Positions 45,651-57,540 of a stretch of 64,000 nt of DNA are shown piece by piece. The number at the start of each line of letters is the position of its first letter. Within the stretch, counting starts at the first letter, position 1. The stretch is from Persicaria tinctoria (Eukaryota; Streptophyta; Magnoliopsida; Caryophyllales; Polygonaceae), in NCBI GenBank assembly GCA_037127255.1, contig JBANSL010000010.1:30520120-30584119 (forward strand), given 5' to 3'. A program made the position numbers and the translations under genes. The notes below the pieces were generated by a model, which was not told the DNA's origin, ran no database searches, and was given only the letters and a program-made list of their open reading frames with translations.

Positions 45651-46552
45651 CAGGCTTAATCTGGCATCATAATGTGTGGCTCAAATTGGTGAATACTGGT
45701 GCCTTAAACATCCTAAATCTCTCAAGTCTCAATCAACTAAGTATGAACTCTAAGTAAGTGTCATTTATATAAGTGTGAATTCTAAGTAAGTGCCATTCAT
45801 GCAGCTACACCAACCAAGCATGGACAACTTCAGTATTCAACTATGTTCACCTATGAATGTCGTAGGTGTTGTTGCACCTTTTTGCAAATTTGCCCAACTT
45901 CCAGGGACAAATTACAAATTCAAGCCTAACTTTTAAAATTGGACATTTCTTCGAACATATAGGGTGCATGTCAAATTTACATGTATTCACCTTAAATTTG
46001 AAGAGCTTTTAGTCCAATAATCTTCACATATCATCAAAAAAGAGTGATTAGATCTCTCAATTCCATCAATCCCGGAATTACTACAACTACATAAACCCAC
46101 TAGGAGAAGGGGGGAAACTATAGAATGATGAGCTTACCTATATCTAGACCATGGAGAGCTGAACATGCCGAGTGGTTGTTGAGTTGCTTTCCAGAAGATG
46201 CTAAAATAGCTAGAATGATGAGGATTGAGGAGCCAAGACTCCAAGAGGGTCGATGTCGAAAAAAATGGAGAGGCAGAGAGGGTGAGATGGAGAACAAGCA
46301 GCAAATAAAAGGCTCCATCTGCAAGGAGTAATGTTTTTTGATCAGTGAAGTAAGTGCCTCTTTTTATGCAAGGTAAAGGAAATTAATGGTTGGAAATATA
46401 TTTTATTTTATTTTTGAAAAGGTATTGTATTTAATGAGTGCATAAACATATATACATATGGGTGAATATATAAATATATTGTAGCCTTGTAAAAAAAATT
46501 ATATTGTAGTATTTCATTTAACAACTTTAGCATATAGATATATACTAGTGTA

Positions 46553-47901
46553 CTAGTTCAGTATCTGCGCCGTGTACGGTTTTTTACAATTTAAATAAAT
46601 TTGATATAAATATCCGTTCATAGAGATAATTAATTTATTTCAACATTTTTTAATTGTTACACAATTAAAATAAAATTACCGTTGATTCTCATTAATATAT
46701 TGAAAGTATTATCAAACTTTTATATAACTATTATTAAAATCTTACAAAATTGGGTGAAATCTTTCGAAAATATATTTATGTCTAAAAACTTATGAAAACT
46801 ATTACATGAAGATTGTTTAAGGTGGAGATAACTTCTTTGATTGGTTATTATTATTAAGATAAGGAGAAGATGTTATATGTCATATAATATATAAATATAA
46901 TAGATAGATAGTTAGATAGATATGCTTACCAAACATAAAAAAAAATAACTTCATATAATTACATAATTGGATAGAAATTTATAATTACATCAAAGCACCA
47001 TTCTAGAAGAACAAAATAATAGATCTTCCATAAAAATCGAATTCCATGAGTTGATAACCTTTACACGGTTAAGTATTATTTCCATTTTGTCAAAACCTTT
47101 TATGTTCCAAAAATATGTTCATATTGATTAAGTTATTTAATTAGTATGACCATGTAATATATTGATAAAGTTATTATTTTCTAAAAATATGTTCATATAT
47201 AGCGAAAATAGGTAAAATCTTATCTTATATAATGGTATTTAAAATTGGTTAATATCCTATAAAAAGATATCCATGTCTAATCAAATTGGGTCAAATTTTA
47301 TATAGATTAGAATTATCCAATTATAGGAGTATTAGATTTCTTTTTTGACGGGAGAAAGTTGTGCGAGATGCACTCACACGCCGCCACGTATGCAGATGCA
47401 CTCACGCGCCGAAATGTAGGCGACAATGCATCGGTTTTAGTATATGTATATAGATTATTATTATTAGTAGTAGTACGTCCTACTACATACTACTACGTTT
47501 AATTATATTGATATAGTTTTTTCCTTATATAATATTTACTCTTTTATAAGATATTTCATCCATCCAATCGTATGAGTTAATGGTAAATTAAAATAATTAT
47601 TTAATCATTTTTAATTATATAGATTAGAATTATCCAATAATTATAGGAGTATTAGATTTCTTTTTTGACGGAAGAAAGTTTTGCCAGATGCACTCACGCG
47701 TCGAGATGTAGGCGACAATGCATCGGTTTTAGTATATGTATATATTATATAGATTAGAATTATCCAATTATAGGAGTATTAGATTTCTTTTTTGACGGGA
47801 GAAAGTTTTGCGAGATGCACTCACACGCCGCCGCGTATCCAGATGCACTCATGCGTCGACACGTAGGCGACAATGCATCGGTTTTAGTATATGTATATAG
47901 A
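46553..47901 (-). mobile_element. Helitron-like non-autonomous element nested in the CACTA
   Basis: On the minus strand it starts TCTATATACATATACTAAAA at 47,901, preceded by A. It ends GATACTGAACTAG at 46,553, followed by T, with a short CCGT/ACGG inverted repeat upstream of the CTAG end. TC...CTAG with A/T flanks fits plant Helitrons. The left-hand 5' segment is present three times (about 47,310-47,455, 47,620-47,745 and 47,750-47,901), each with 'gacaatgcatcggttttag'. No Rep/helicase ORF. Closely similar sequence occurs at 1-1,040. Confidence 0.45.
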
Positions 47902-48715
47902 TAGATATATAGATATATAGATAGATAGATGCATAAGATAAAATTTGACCCAGTTTCATTAGATATGCATATTAGTCATCTGAACCAATCAAAGATTTTT
48001 TTTTAAATAATAAATATATGCATATGATAAAATTTGACCCAATTTGATTAGATATTGATATATTTTTAGAATATATTAACCAAATTTAATTAGATATGGA
48101 TATTATTCTTATGAACATATCACAAATTTTTGAAATAATCTATATATCCATAACATTAAATTTTTAAAAGATATTAACCAATTTTAAGTGTTATTTTATT
48201 TATATCTATATTATTTTTTGGTGAAAAAATTATTTATACAAAAATTAATTATTTAATAATTTGTATTTATTTATATCTATATTATTTTTGAGCCAAAAAT
48301 ACTAATATATATAAATATGTAGTATTTGATAAGTGTTATTTTATTTATACTACTTATTTAAATATTTTTTTTAATAATTTTCAAAAATATTTTAAAAATA
48401 TTTTTTTTGATAAAAAAAATTATGATATTTTACTTTATTAAACCTACCTTTCTTATTTTATGATAAATACAGTATTAATTTATTTTATCATTAAATTTTT
48501 ATTTTTACAAAAACATTACGCAAAATTAATTAATTGTATCTTCTATAAATTGAAAAGAATAAAGAGGGATATAAATACTAAACAGGCCCGCTAAGGCACT
48601 AAGCATTAGGTTTTCCAAAGGATTTCAGAATACCGAACGAAAAGAAAACCCATTTCCTCATCCGCCATCGCTATACTCCGTCGGCTTCCTCGATCTCTAT
48701 CTCCAGTCCCCACTC

Positions 48716-50197
48716 ATGGTGACGAATACGAACAATCCCCCTTCCGCCTCCGCCGCCACGGCCACCACCATCAAATACCACACCGAGAATCCCAAAGTCA
48801 AAAACCTTTCGGAAACCCTAACCCTAACTCCTTCTGACGCTTCAACTCCCGTATCGGACTCCCCTCTCACATCCCAACTGCCATCCTCCGCCGCTGAAGA
48901 AGACGCGACGAAGGATCCGAATGCAAAGAAGGCGCCGGCTGCGACGGAAGCAGTGACTGGCTCGCAGGCGAACGATGTTGAGAGGAAGGCCCGCCGCGCT
49001 GAGAGGTTTGGGGTTGCCTTTCCAGTTATCTGAGAAGGAAAAGCACAATTCTAGAGATGAGAGGTATATTTGGCATTCATCTGTTTTTTCTCGTATGCAT
49101 AATCTCTGATTTTTAGAGCATTGATCTCCGTTAGAATTAGCTCGGATACGAACTCGAACTGAGTGAAACAAGCCTAGAAATCAACTACTGGGAGAGAACG
49201 TTGATTCGAAGAACACTGGATCTGGAATTGTTTGACATGGTTAGAGATTTGGGTATTGATTTTCTGAAATTGGATAATTCGCATTGTGATCTAAGGGGGT
49301 TACAGATTCATGGTTAGGTTTTCTACTCTTCCTTCGCTTGAATGACATTGTTGCCTATGAAAGCAATTGTTGTTTGTTTGAAGATAATTCGTAGCTACTT
49401 GCTGATATTGTGAGCAAAAGCGTAGTTATTTGGTATATTTAAACAATATTCTGTGCTTTTATTTGGTATTTGGAGTTAGTCTCATAGAACCTCTTAACGG
49501 ATGGTTTCAAGTCAAGAACTTAATGATTTTTGTTTGGGTGTGCAACAATTTACATGGATTGATCATCTTGATGGTTATTGAGTACAAAAAAACAGTATAG
49601 TATTATCCTTATAATTGGTATATTCAAAGTTAGGGGAACATTCAATGCAGATGATCTTGATTTGCAATTGTGCATTTTCCTTATTCTTTAGTTATTGCAA
49701 ATAAGAAATTCGTTTCATTTGGTTTAAGATTCGAAAAGGAATTGGGGTTATAAGTGGAGATGAAGGGTTGTATGTGCTTTAACAAATTTTAATTGAGTAA
49801 TTTTGCTTTGTTATTTGATGTGTGCTTGTCTGTTTTCTAGCATCTTTTCTTGTAGAGAACTATCTAAATGTTTTATTTCTTCAATATCTGCAGCATCTTT
49901 GACTAGAAATATGAAGTTGTATGTGGTGCTTGGTTGTTTTATTCAACATAGTTCCTACTTTTGGGGACAGTTGAAAGCTACAGTTGCAAGATTTGGATCA
50001 AAAGTTAAGGTAGATTCTCAAGAAGAGGAGAAAAGGAAAGCAAGGGTGCTTAGGTGTGTTTACATGTGCAGGCTGTAGATCTTCTACTTGATATATTTTT
50101 TATTCCCACTAAATGGTTTTTTCTTTCGCATATGAAATCTCTTTGTTTGATGTTTTACAGGTTTGCACCGGCTCCTCTATCAACAAATGGAAAGTAA
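48716..50197 (+). pseudogene. MOS11-like gene, three exons, one frameshift, captured
   Basis: Exon 1 (48,716-49,063) starts MVTNTNNPPSASAATATT and reaches VERKARRAERFGV; an extra base at about 49,016 shifts the frame to an early TGA, while the true continuation FQLSEKEKHNSRDER is readable in the next frame. Exon 2 (49,991-50,053) gives RFGSKVKVDSQEEEKRKARV. Exon 3 (50,161-50,197) gives RFAPAPLSTNGK and a TAA. Repeated RAERFG/RFG motifs mark plant MOS11 (SARNP/THO1-type), a nuclear protein linked to mRNA export. Splice borders are canonical and a 5' leader is present, so a nearly complete gene was captured. Confidence 0.8.
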
Positions 50198-50800
50198 ACG
50201 GTTGAACTCGTAATGAAAAATGTGCTGATATTGATATATTTTTTGGGGAGGTTAGAAATCTGCTTTTGAGGCCCCTCTTTCCTAGATCTTATATATGAAA
50301 TAGATTAAATTGATCACCCTTTATTTGCTTATTTGTGTCAAGGGCTGAAGTTTGTATTTTTCATCCAAAACTCCCAACCCTGCCATTATCTTGGGTGCTT
50401 GATTATGTGAGCGGGGCTACGGGAGGACAAAGATGTTTCTTCTCTATTGAAGCTATCGCAAAAAAGAACGGAAATGTTGTCAGCTCCAGATGGGCCTTTA
50501 ATGTATTGCTTCTGAAGGCTACACAAGTCACACAAGTTGTCTTGGACCTATATCATGTCAGAATATGTATGACAGAAGCATTGAGATCGCGGAGTTTGTG
50601 TACAAAGTACAAAGGGTGCTGATGACGTGAACTTTGGATAAGTTCCCAAATGATGCTGGGCTACATAGTGTGTATAACATAGGTTAGAGAGACTTGCAAT
50701 AAGATGTCTATTATCAATTTTATTATTTCTTTTGTAAGATTTTAATTATTTTGAAATTATAATATGCAATTTGTCAAGAATTTGTATGCTCTATAAATTT
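50198..50800 (+). other. Sequence between the MOS11-like stop and the CACTA right arm
   Basis: It contains an open frame at 50,335-50,622 (PKLPTLPLSWVLDYVSGATG) without a recognised domain; it may be 3' flank of the captured gene. CACTA subterminal words begin at about 50.8 kb. Confidence 0.3.
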
Positions 50801-51504
50801 CCTCGCTATAAATAAACGTTAATAGTGACTAAATTAAATTCTCGTTGAATAATATATTTCACTTATTTTGACAAGAATTTCCTCACAAAAATTATCCAAC
50901 ATCGAGAAATAAAATTTGTCACAAAATGTCTATTTTTACGAAATTCTAATTTTCAAAAGTTATAATTACAATTTATCATTAATGAGGAAATAAATAATTT
51001 AGCGAGGAAATCACTTTTATCGATAAATATATATTTAGCGACTATTCTCGAATCCTTCACCTATTTTCGCGACAAATTGTATGTGTTTTTGCGATGAAAA
51101 TTTTAGTCGCCAATAAAATGGACACAATTTGATATCATTATTAACGACGAAAAAAAAATTTAGCGATGAAATTGCATTCGATGTCAAATACATTCTATGA
51201 CTATTTTTGAATCCTTCCACTTGATTGGCGACAAAAAGTTTGACTTTTTACGAGAAAAATATTAGTCACTAAATAGTTACTGCGAGAAAAAATTGTTTCA
51301 TCGCTAATACTTTTAGCGACGAATTTTTTTCCTCGATTAACCTTTCCTTGACGAGCTTTTTGCGATGAACTGACGACGAAATGTATTTCCTCACCAAATA
51401 TCTTCGGCGACAAAAACTCAATTTTCAACGACGAAAATTTTTCCCGCTAATAGGCATTTCTGTTGTAGTGTATTAATAAACAGCCCTCATTTCCTCCTAC
51501 GATT

Positions 51505-52135
51505 AAAACTTACAGGTTTCTCCATCACGTAGACTACGCTCGATGTTACCTGTTTTTTTTATCAATCTCCTCTGTGTCAAGGACGCTGGAGATTGTTTTC
51601 AATTTTACAGGTTTCTCCATCGCGTAGACTACGCTGGAGATTACCTATTTTTTTTTATCAAACTCCTCTGCGTCAAGGACGCTGGATATTGTTTTCAATT
51701 TTACAGGTTTCTCCATCACGTAGACTGCGCTGGAGATTACCTATTTTTTTATCAATCTCCTCTGCATCAAGGGCGTTGGAGATTGTTTTTCAATTTTACA
51801 GGTTTCCCCATCGCGTAGACTACGCTGGAGATTAACTATTTTTTTTTATCAATCTCCTCTGTGTCAAGGACGCTGGAGATTGTTTTTCAATTTTACAGGT
51901 TTCTCCATCGCGAAGAATACGTTGGAGATTACCTATTTTTTTTATCAAACTCCTCTACGTCAAGGACGTTGGAGATTTTTTTCAATTTTACAGGTTTCTC
52001 CATCGTGTAGACTACGCGGGAGATTACCTATTTTTTTTATCAATATCCTCTACGTCAAGGACGCTGAAGATTTCTTTCAATTCTACATGTTTCCCTATCA
52101 CGTAGAATACGCTAGAGATTACCTATAAATATGTT
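51505..52135. repeat. 95-97-bp tandem array with two hairpins per unit
   Basis: About 6.5 copies. The 'caggtttc' marker recurs at 51,513, 51,608, 51,704, 51,799, 51,896, 51,991 and (as 'catgtttc') 52,086. Each unit holds two dyads: TCTCCA..GCGTAG/CTACGCTGGAGA and AATCTCC..GCGTC/GACGC.GGAGATT. Homopolymer T tracts separate them. It begins about 35 bp after the CACTA target site. Confidence 0.95.
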
Positions 52136-52139
52136 CATC

Positions 52140-52890
52140 ATGACACCTTAACGATAAATGTATACAGGAAACAATTGCGTTGAATTGCTTATTATACACC
52201 AAAACAAAAACATACAACACACGTCGCGATTAACTCGCCCAAAGCTACAAAAACACAAAAGGTTGTAAAGCAAGAAGTTCCTTATCTGCTCACGTCCGAT
52301 GTAAACCAGTAGTAATTAGGGCCTAAGGGCTGCACCCTCACCACAAATTCCTTATCTTCTCACATCCACAATTGCACGTAAACGAGAGCTTCCTCACCAT
52401 AATCACAGTACACAAACGAAAAAGGCTGCAACATCAAGATACACCTCAGAAAAAGTCAAATCCTAGGTGGAAACTGGACTTTCTAATAAAAACTCACCAG
52501 TCTATACAAGTGTCCCTCCACCGTTATATCCCGGGTAAAACCTCTTACGCGAGGAATAGTTGTACCCGGAATGTCAACCGGCACTGTAGATGTCATTATC
52601 AAAAACAAACCACACCAAGAAGCGTGGGGATACTCTCCCTTTTATAGTAAATGACATGACGTAAACAGCAAAGAGCACCGCAAAAACAACTACGCCACTC
52701 CACGAGGTCAACAAAGATAAACAATCAGAACAAAGAACGCCAGATAAGTACATTCCCTTTCCAATCGGCAATAAACGGACAAATAAACCCAACACACCTA
52801 GCGACCCGGAAACCTAGCTTTCAACACGCACCTTTTAGCTTAAGGACACCTCAAGCTAACCCTAAAAAATAATACTTATCTCTGCAAGCG
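52140..52890. other. Interval between the 95-bp array and B3-like gene D
   Basis: No supported gene. It carries GC-richer unique sequence, including 'atcccgggtaaaacc', and leads into the gene D promoter. Confidence 0.4.
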
Positions 52891-52899
52891 AAAACCTAG

Positions 52900-52907
52900 T
52901 ATAAATA
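52900..52907 (+). promoter_or_regulatory. TATA box of B3-like gene D
   Basis: TATAAATA lies 58 bp before the ATG at 52,965, comparable with the arrangement at gene C. Confidence 0.55.
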
Positions 52908-52964
52908 AAGGCAACCCTAAATTCGTAACATTTCCCTACCTAAAACAGGATTCCAAGTTTTGAC

Positions 52965-53360
52965 ATGGCTTCGAGTGAAGTTTCTCCACCTACCTTTATC
53001 ACAAATACTATGCTTTTCCCAAATCCCAAATTCATCAGAATAATCCTTAGAGAAAGTCACCTAGTTAGGCTCCCCTTACCATACATCTTCGTAGAATTTG
53101 GGGACGAAATACTAGATCACATTCTCCTATGTTCTCCCCTGAACCAAGAATTCCTAGTTTTAGTCGAAAGAGACGAAGGAGATTGGTTCTCTCTATCAGA
53201 AGGATGGAGAGCGTTCGCGATGGCTAAAAACCTAAGGATAGGAAGTTGCCTTACTTTTGAGTACCAAGGAGAATCACACTTTGATGTAACAATAGAAGAA
53301 CCAGGCCCAGAAGAAAACAGAGATGTGTTCCATGACCTCTTATGCTACGAAGAAATATAG
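52965..53360 (+). CDS. Small intact B3-domain protein (gene D)
   Basis: An uninterrupted 131-codon ORF starts MASSEVSPPTFITNTMLFPN. A single B3-like DNA-binding domain spans roughly residues 24-108: FIRIILRESHLVRLPLPYIF, then EFLVLVERDEGDWFSLSEGW, then RAFAMAKNLRIGSCLTFEYQ and SHFDVTIEEP. The LPxxF, GWRAF and GxxLxFxY positions fit the family; full-size B3 transcription factors are much longer, so this is a single-domain form. The C-terminal tail is acidic. It has its own TATA box and sits among three damaged relatives (A, B, C). It is the only gene in the window that looks intact. DNA binding is inferred from the fold only. Confidence 0.65.
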   Translation: MASSEVSPPTFITNTMLFPNPKFIRIILRESHLVRLPLPYIFVEFGDEILDHILLCSPLNQEFLVLVERDEGDWFSLSEGWRAFAMAKNLRIGSCLTFEYQGESHFDVTIEEPGPEENRDVFHDLLCYEEI

Positions 53361-53564
53361 ATATGCATGTTATAAATCGCTTTCTATTTTACGTCGCATC
53401 AAATAAAAGAGGGTTTTAAGCTACTGCTAGCGCTTCGATATTTTGTAAGTCCGCGAACCCTTATTTCTGTCATCTCACGATTTATTTCATAAATCATTTA
53501 ATGACAGGAGATGGATAAGGGTATCGCGAGTTAACAAAATAATAAAAACATGTTAAAATAGAAA

Positions 53565-54450
53565 ATTCTAAGTGATGTATAGCAATCGGCTAGGCCGGCC
53601 AATTGCTAAGCTAAAAGAGTCGATCTTGCTTAAGCTCCTTGAATTTCTTCTCGATTTAACAAAAACTAACTAAACTAATTATTAACTAAATTAAAACTAA
53701 ACAAAACAACAGTACGTTGTTAACTTAAGAAAGTTTAAACAAAACTAAAGCTAAGGATGTTAATTAACAAAATCTAAATCAACAAGTAACAGCAATGGAA
53801 AGCAAAGGAAAGTAAAGAAGGCAAGAGTGCGCAGTCTCGCGGAACAGACTCCGGGCGCGCTGGTGCGGGCGTGGCGCGACTTCGCAGGACGAGCGACGGT
53901 GAAGCGCAGGAGCAGCGCTCCTCAGGGCGCGGCGTCGAGAGACTGCGAGGACGAGCGCGGGTGAAGGTACGAGAGAGCGATCGAGACACGAGAGAGCGAT
54001 CGAGGCGAGAGCGAGCGTGCGCGAGGGCTGGTGCGCGAGCGTCTGCGTGCGCGGAGCCGACGAGGCCGCGCTCGCTGGACACGAGCAACGCCAAGGGCTG
54101 GCCTGCTCTCCTTGTAGTCTCGGTTTGGTTATGGCCTGTGTTTGATTAATTTTTTGATCAAGATCAAAGTGATCGACGGTGATATGATGAAGGTGAAGGT
54201 GATGAACGAAGGTGATGATTGTGTTTGGTTGAATACCGTAGAACATACGAATCGGATAGCTTTTGGGATTGATAATCAAGAACCCTTTAATCCATAAAGG
54301 GGTTTCTCAATTCTATTCAATCTGATTTAATTCAACAGAACTACAATGTTTAAATAGAAAACCTAAGAACCAATTCTACCGTAGGTTGATAAAGATAGAA
54401 TTTTAATCTTAAAGATAAATAAACCTAGAAGATAAAACTTAATCTAAAAT
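53565..54450. mobile_element. Non-coding GC-rich insertion, family unknown
   Basis: The region starts near 'gatgtatagcaatcggctagg', passes through 'aaaactaactaaactaatt'-type repeats and a GC-rich block (53.82-54.11 kb) of GAGAGAGCGATCGAG-like words, then an AT-rich end. 'aaaattctaa' occurs at both sides (about 53,560 and 54,450) and may be a target duplication, but AT-rich matches are easy by chance. Its layout recalls the insertion at 6.04-8.24 kb. Arg-rich ORFs here are not credible. Confidence 0.35.
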
Positions 54451-54850
54451 TCTAATATATGAAATAATAAAATATGATAATTAAGAAATATAAATAATAA
54501 AATAATTAACGCAGTTTCTTTAACGACTCCCAAGGTGGAGCCTTCTTCTTCCGCTTGAGGATGACATCACTAAGAAAACAAGCAAAAAACATTGTTAACA
54601 GCGAAATATGAAGTACGAGAATCAGATGATAAAATATTCACAAAGCCATAATATCGCCCATGACAAAGTAAGTCGCTTGTCCTTAGACAAAATATTCACC
54701 ATCAACACCAACCATGATGAGGCATCCCGCCTGTCATGAGTCAAAATATTGTTAACAGCAAAATATAAACCGCAACAAAGCATCCACTTATGCCACGAGC
54801 ATAAATGTTTTAAGACTTACTTCCCATCGTTTCAAAAGGAAATTCTAAGA
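54450..54850. other. AT-rich interval
   Basis: No gene or repeat recognised. It lies downstream of the stop of the minus-strand coiled-coil ORF. Confidence 0.4.
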
Positions 54851-54878
54851 CTTAAAAAAAGGGTGGAAGAGCAACTCG

Positions 54879-56199
54879 CTATACGTCGACAAGAGGATCA
54901 TTGTTCTCGTCGCGAGGATGCTCAGAGTCGTTCTCACCAGCAGAATGAGGCTTGAGGGCGGCAACTCCCCCAAGAGAGGCATTATGCGAAGGAACGGGCA
55001 GACCACGCTCATGATCTTTAAGCTCCATATCCTTGAGAGCATAGCTGAGGGGGGGGGGGGACATTTTCACGGAATCCCCAAGATGAGCAAAATGGTTGAC
55101 ACTTTGAATGACACCATCGTCCACTCCCTGCATGAAAACATCGGACAAATGGCCGTCACCATCTGTCTCAAGGAAGTTGATCAACCAGGCTCGACCATCC
55201 TTCACGAAGAAGTTAGCCAACCACTTTTGACCCTCATCACCCAGCATATAATCATGAAACGTATTCTTCGTCAGAGCCATATCCTCGCAAGAAGTAAAAC
55301 GCTCCAATTGAACCTTCGCATTGTTGAGCTCCCCGCGAATGGCTGCCAGCTCAGCTTCGAGACTCTGGATATGATCACCCAAGCGCGTAATCTCCAACTC
55401 ATGCTTTGACCCCCTCTCTTGAAGTTTTGAAACCTCTACTCATGACACGTCGAGCTCATTCCTCGCAACCTCCAACTCTTTCTCATATTTATCCAGTGCC
55501 ACCCTTAAACTGTCAATGGTCTCCTCCTGAAGCTCCACACCCTTGAGCTTTTCCACCATTGCCTTCAGGTTTGTGTTCGCCTGTCTCAAATCTTCACACG
55601 CCCGCCATAATTCCTCAAGCGCTAGGCCACTTCTGACCATTGTAGGTTGCCCTATAAAAGCACACGAAGAATGATGAACAAACAAACAAGAAAAGGCCAG
55701 TAATAAGTAAAAATGGCAAAGATAGTTACTCAACCCCCGGTCCTCTGGCCCTGCTCCAACGACTCCTCATCCGTGAGATGTTGCAAAAACTCCCATTCAA
55801 CCGAACAGCTCTTTGCAGGGATAATCAATTTCTTGAAGTCAAGTGGGGAGAATCCTGGCTGCCTATAAGCGACCATAGAAATCCCCAACTTGGTGATTGG
55901 ATCATCACTCAAAAACTTGCGGCCATCGCCTTCCTCCCGTTTCCTTTTTGCCCCCGCTGACTAATAGGCACGTTGTCCCACGACGAACTGTACCTGTCCT
56001 CAATAGGTTTTTTCCCCTTCCCGATCTCCACCACCAGTGGAGAATCACGGGGAATGGACTGCTGCCGTTTTTCTCCCAATCGCGGGGTAGGAGCGCGAGG
56101 ATTTTTGGCAATGCTCTTCTTCATAACTTTGGCAGAAAGCTTTGCAGTATCAATCAACATATATGCAAAAGAATCAAGGCAAAGGTCAAACGAAGACAA
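54879..56199 (-). pseudogene. Antisense coiled-coil ORF of the gypsy 3' region
   Basis: Read right to left, frames contain KGKKPIEDRYSSSWDNVP, then DDPITKLGISMVAYRQPGFS and VEWEFLQHLTDEESLEQG. An intron follows (about 55,730-55,652, acceptor TTTTATAG), then a long coiled coil (LALEELWRACEDLRQANTNL ... IQSLEAELAAIRGELNNAKV) and a C-terminal part (GRAWLINFLETDGDGHLSD). A TGA near 55,437-55,439 and a frameshift near 55,910 break it. Antisense ORFs of this kind between pol and the 3' LTR are known in Tat-type gypsy elements. A run of 12 G (55,049-55,060) lies in the frame. Function unknown. Confidence 0.55.
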
Positions 56200-56204
56200 C
56201 CATG

Positions 56205-57540
56205 ATCAAAATAATAAGAAAAACCAAGCACCAACCCTGGCGGTGCGGGAGGCTAAGCCCAGCCATCTCCAAGCGAGTCGGGGTCACAACTTCTTTGTAG
56301 CCTCGTTTCGCCGAAGGCCCCACCCCCCGGTTGAACACGGACCGCCACCGATCCATCACAATACTTTTGTAGACTCAGACGTATGCACAATCGCGAGACG
56401 ACCCGCCTTTCCCCAATTCATTTATAGACTCAGACGTATGCAAAATCGATTCTCTGGTCCGCAAGGAGCTAACCTCCTCATCCTCATAGCCCACACTTCT
56501 GTTTTGGCTATCGCTTTCGTTTGACATCACTAAATATAGTAAGAAGAAAATGCCCCTGAAAAGACGAAAGGAAAGAAAAATCAATAAGGGGAAATGACCT
56601 TTTCAGCGTCGCGAGCGAATAGATTTGGTGCCAAAAAACCCTTTCTAGGTTTATGTTGGCACCTCACACGCCCCTCGAGAGGCCGTTGAAAAGACATCTC
56701 CCTCTGGAACATGACGGCTAAAAGACGTCTTTTTGTCTTCTCCATAAAGTGTCTTGTTTTTTGAGAAATCACCTTTAAAAAGTGAGAAGGAGATGAAAAA
56801 CTTCATCTGTTCATGACCGTTGAGAAAACCCTAAAATAAACCCCAACACTGTCGTACCACCACCAGATAACCTCAAAACACCCCGGGTAGATCGATCAAA
56901 ACCCCAGGAGAAAGGAAGAGGAAAAGGGGGAATAAGATACCGGGGAGCGCCCTGTTCTCAGCCCCATAACTGCTAGGCCCCTTGCGAGAAGAAGGCGGTT
57001 CAACCACCAAGGGTTTCTTCCCCCTACCCCACAAATATAAAAACGAATGGGAATCTAGAAATCGGGTGGAATATCAAGATAATCATGAAGTACTTACTCA
57101 GAGGAAGGGGAAGAGAAGCACCAAACAACAAAAGAAAACTGAGAAATGGTCTGCCACCTAACTCCGGCACCGTCTTTCTGAAACGAAGACTCTTCGGCTT
57201 CTCACTTTTTTTCTCTCTCTTTTCTGTCTTTGGAAGTGTGAAATGAAACGATTGAAAGTGAAACTCTCACTTATAGGTCTCTGTGGGATCACCCCTAAAT
57301 AGGCCGAAGACGCACAGGGCCCAGTTTGGACCCATCCAAGAATAAGTTTTTTGGCGGGAAGAATCGCTTTTGTCGAAACCTAATCGCGGGCGATACATCA
57401 CTCGTGATCCGGTTACGAGGAGATATGACGATGCCATAGAAAATAGGCATATTAATTAACAATGATATGACGTCATAAGTAGACCACCCAACGCAAAAGA
57501 CATCCTGCTTCATACGAAACACATCGCGATCAGAATCTTA
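56205..57540 (-). other. Upstream part of the antisense unit and putative LTR border
   Basis: Minus-strand frames such as GYEDEEVSSLRTRESILHTS (56.38-56.58 kb) may be further exons of the antisense ORF. On the plus strand a purine run GAGAAAGGAAGAGGAAAAGG (about 56,911-56,930, continuing GGG) could serve as a polypurine tract. The exact LTR border was not determined. Confidence 0.3.

Larger units (their letters stand above)
41243..51470. mobile_element. CACTA transposon, 10,228 bp, TSD TAT, with captured genes
   Basis: Both ends read CACTACAACAGAAAT then CCTATTAGCG on their own strands (26-bp TIRs with one mismatch), and both sides have the 3-bp TSD TAT (41,240-41,242 and 51,471-51,473). Subterminal regions (41.27-42.6 and 50.8-51.4 kb) are packed with TTAGCGACGAA/ATTCCTCGC words on both strands. 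No transposase is recognised, so it is non-autonomous. It contains a TORTIFOLIA1-like fragment, a MOS11-like gene, other exon-like pieces, a nested hAT MITE and a nested Helitron-like element. Confidence 0.95.

Noticed and set aside
53774..54279. Arg/Ala/Ser-rich ORFs on both strands
   Set aside because: Overlapping ORFs in a GC-rich block of simple words within a non-coding insertion; no domain.
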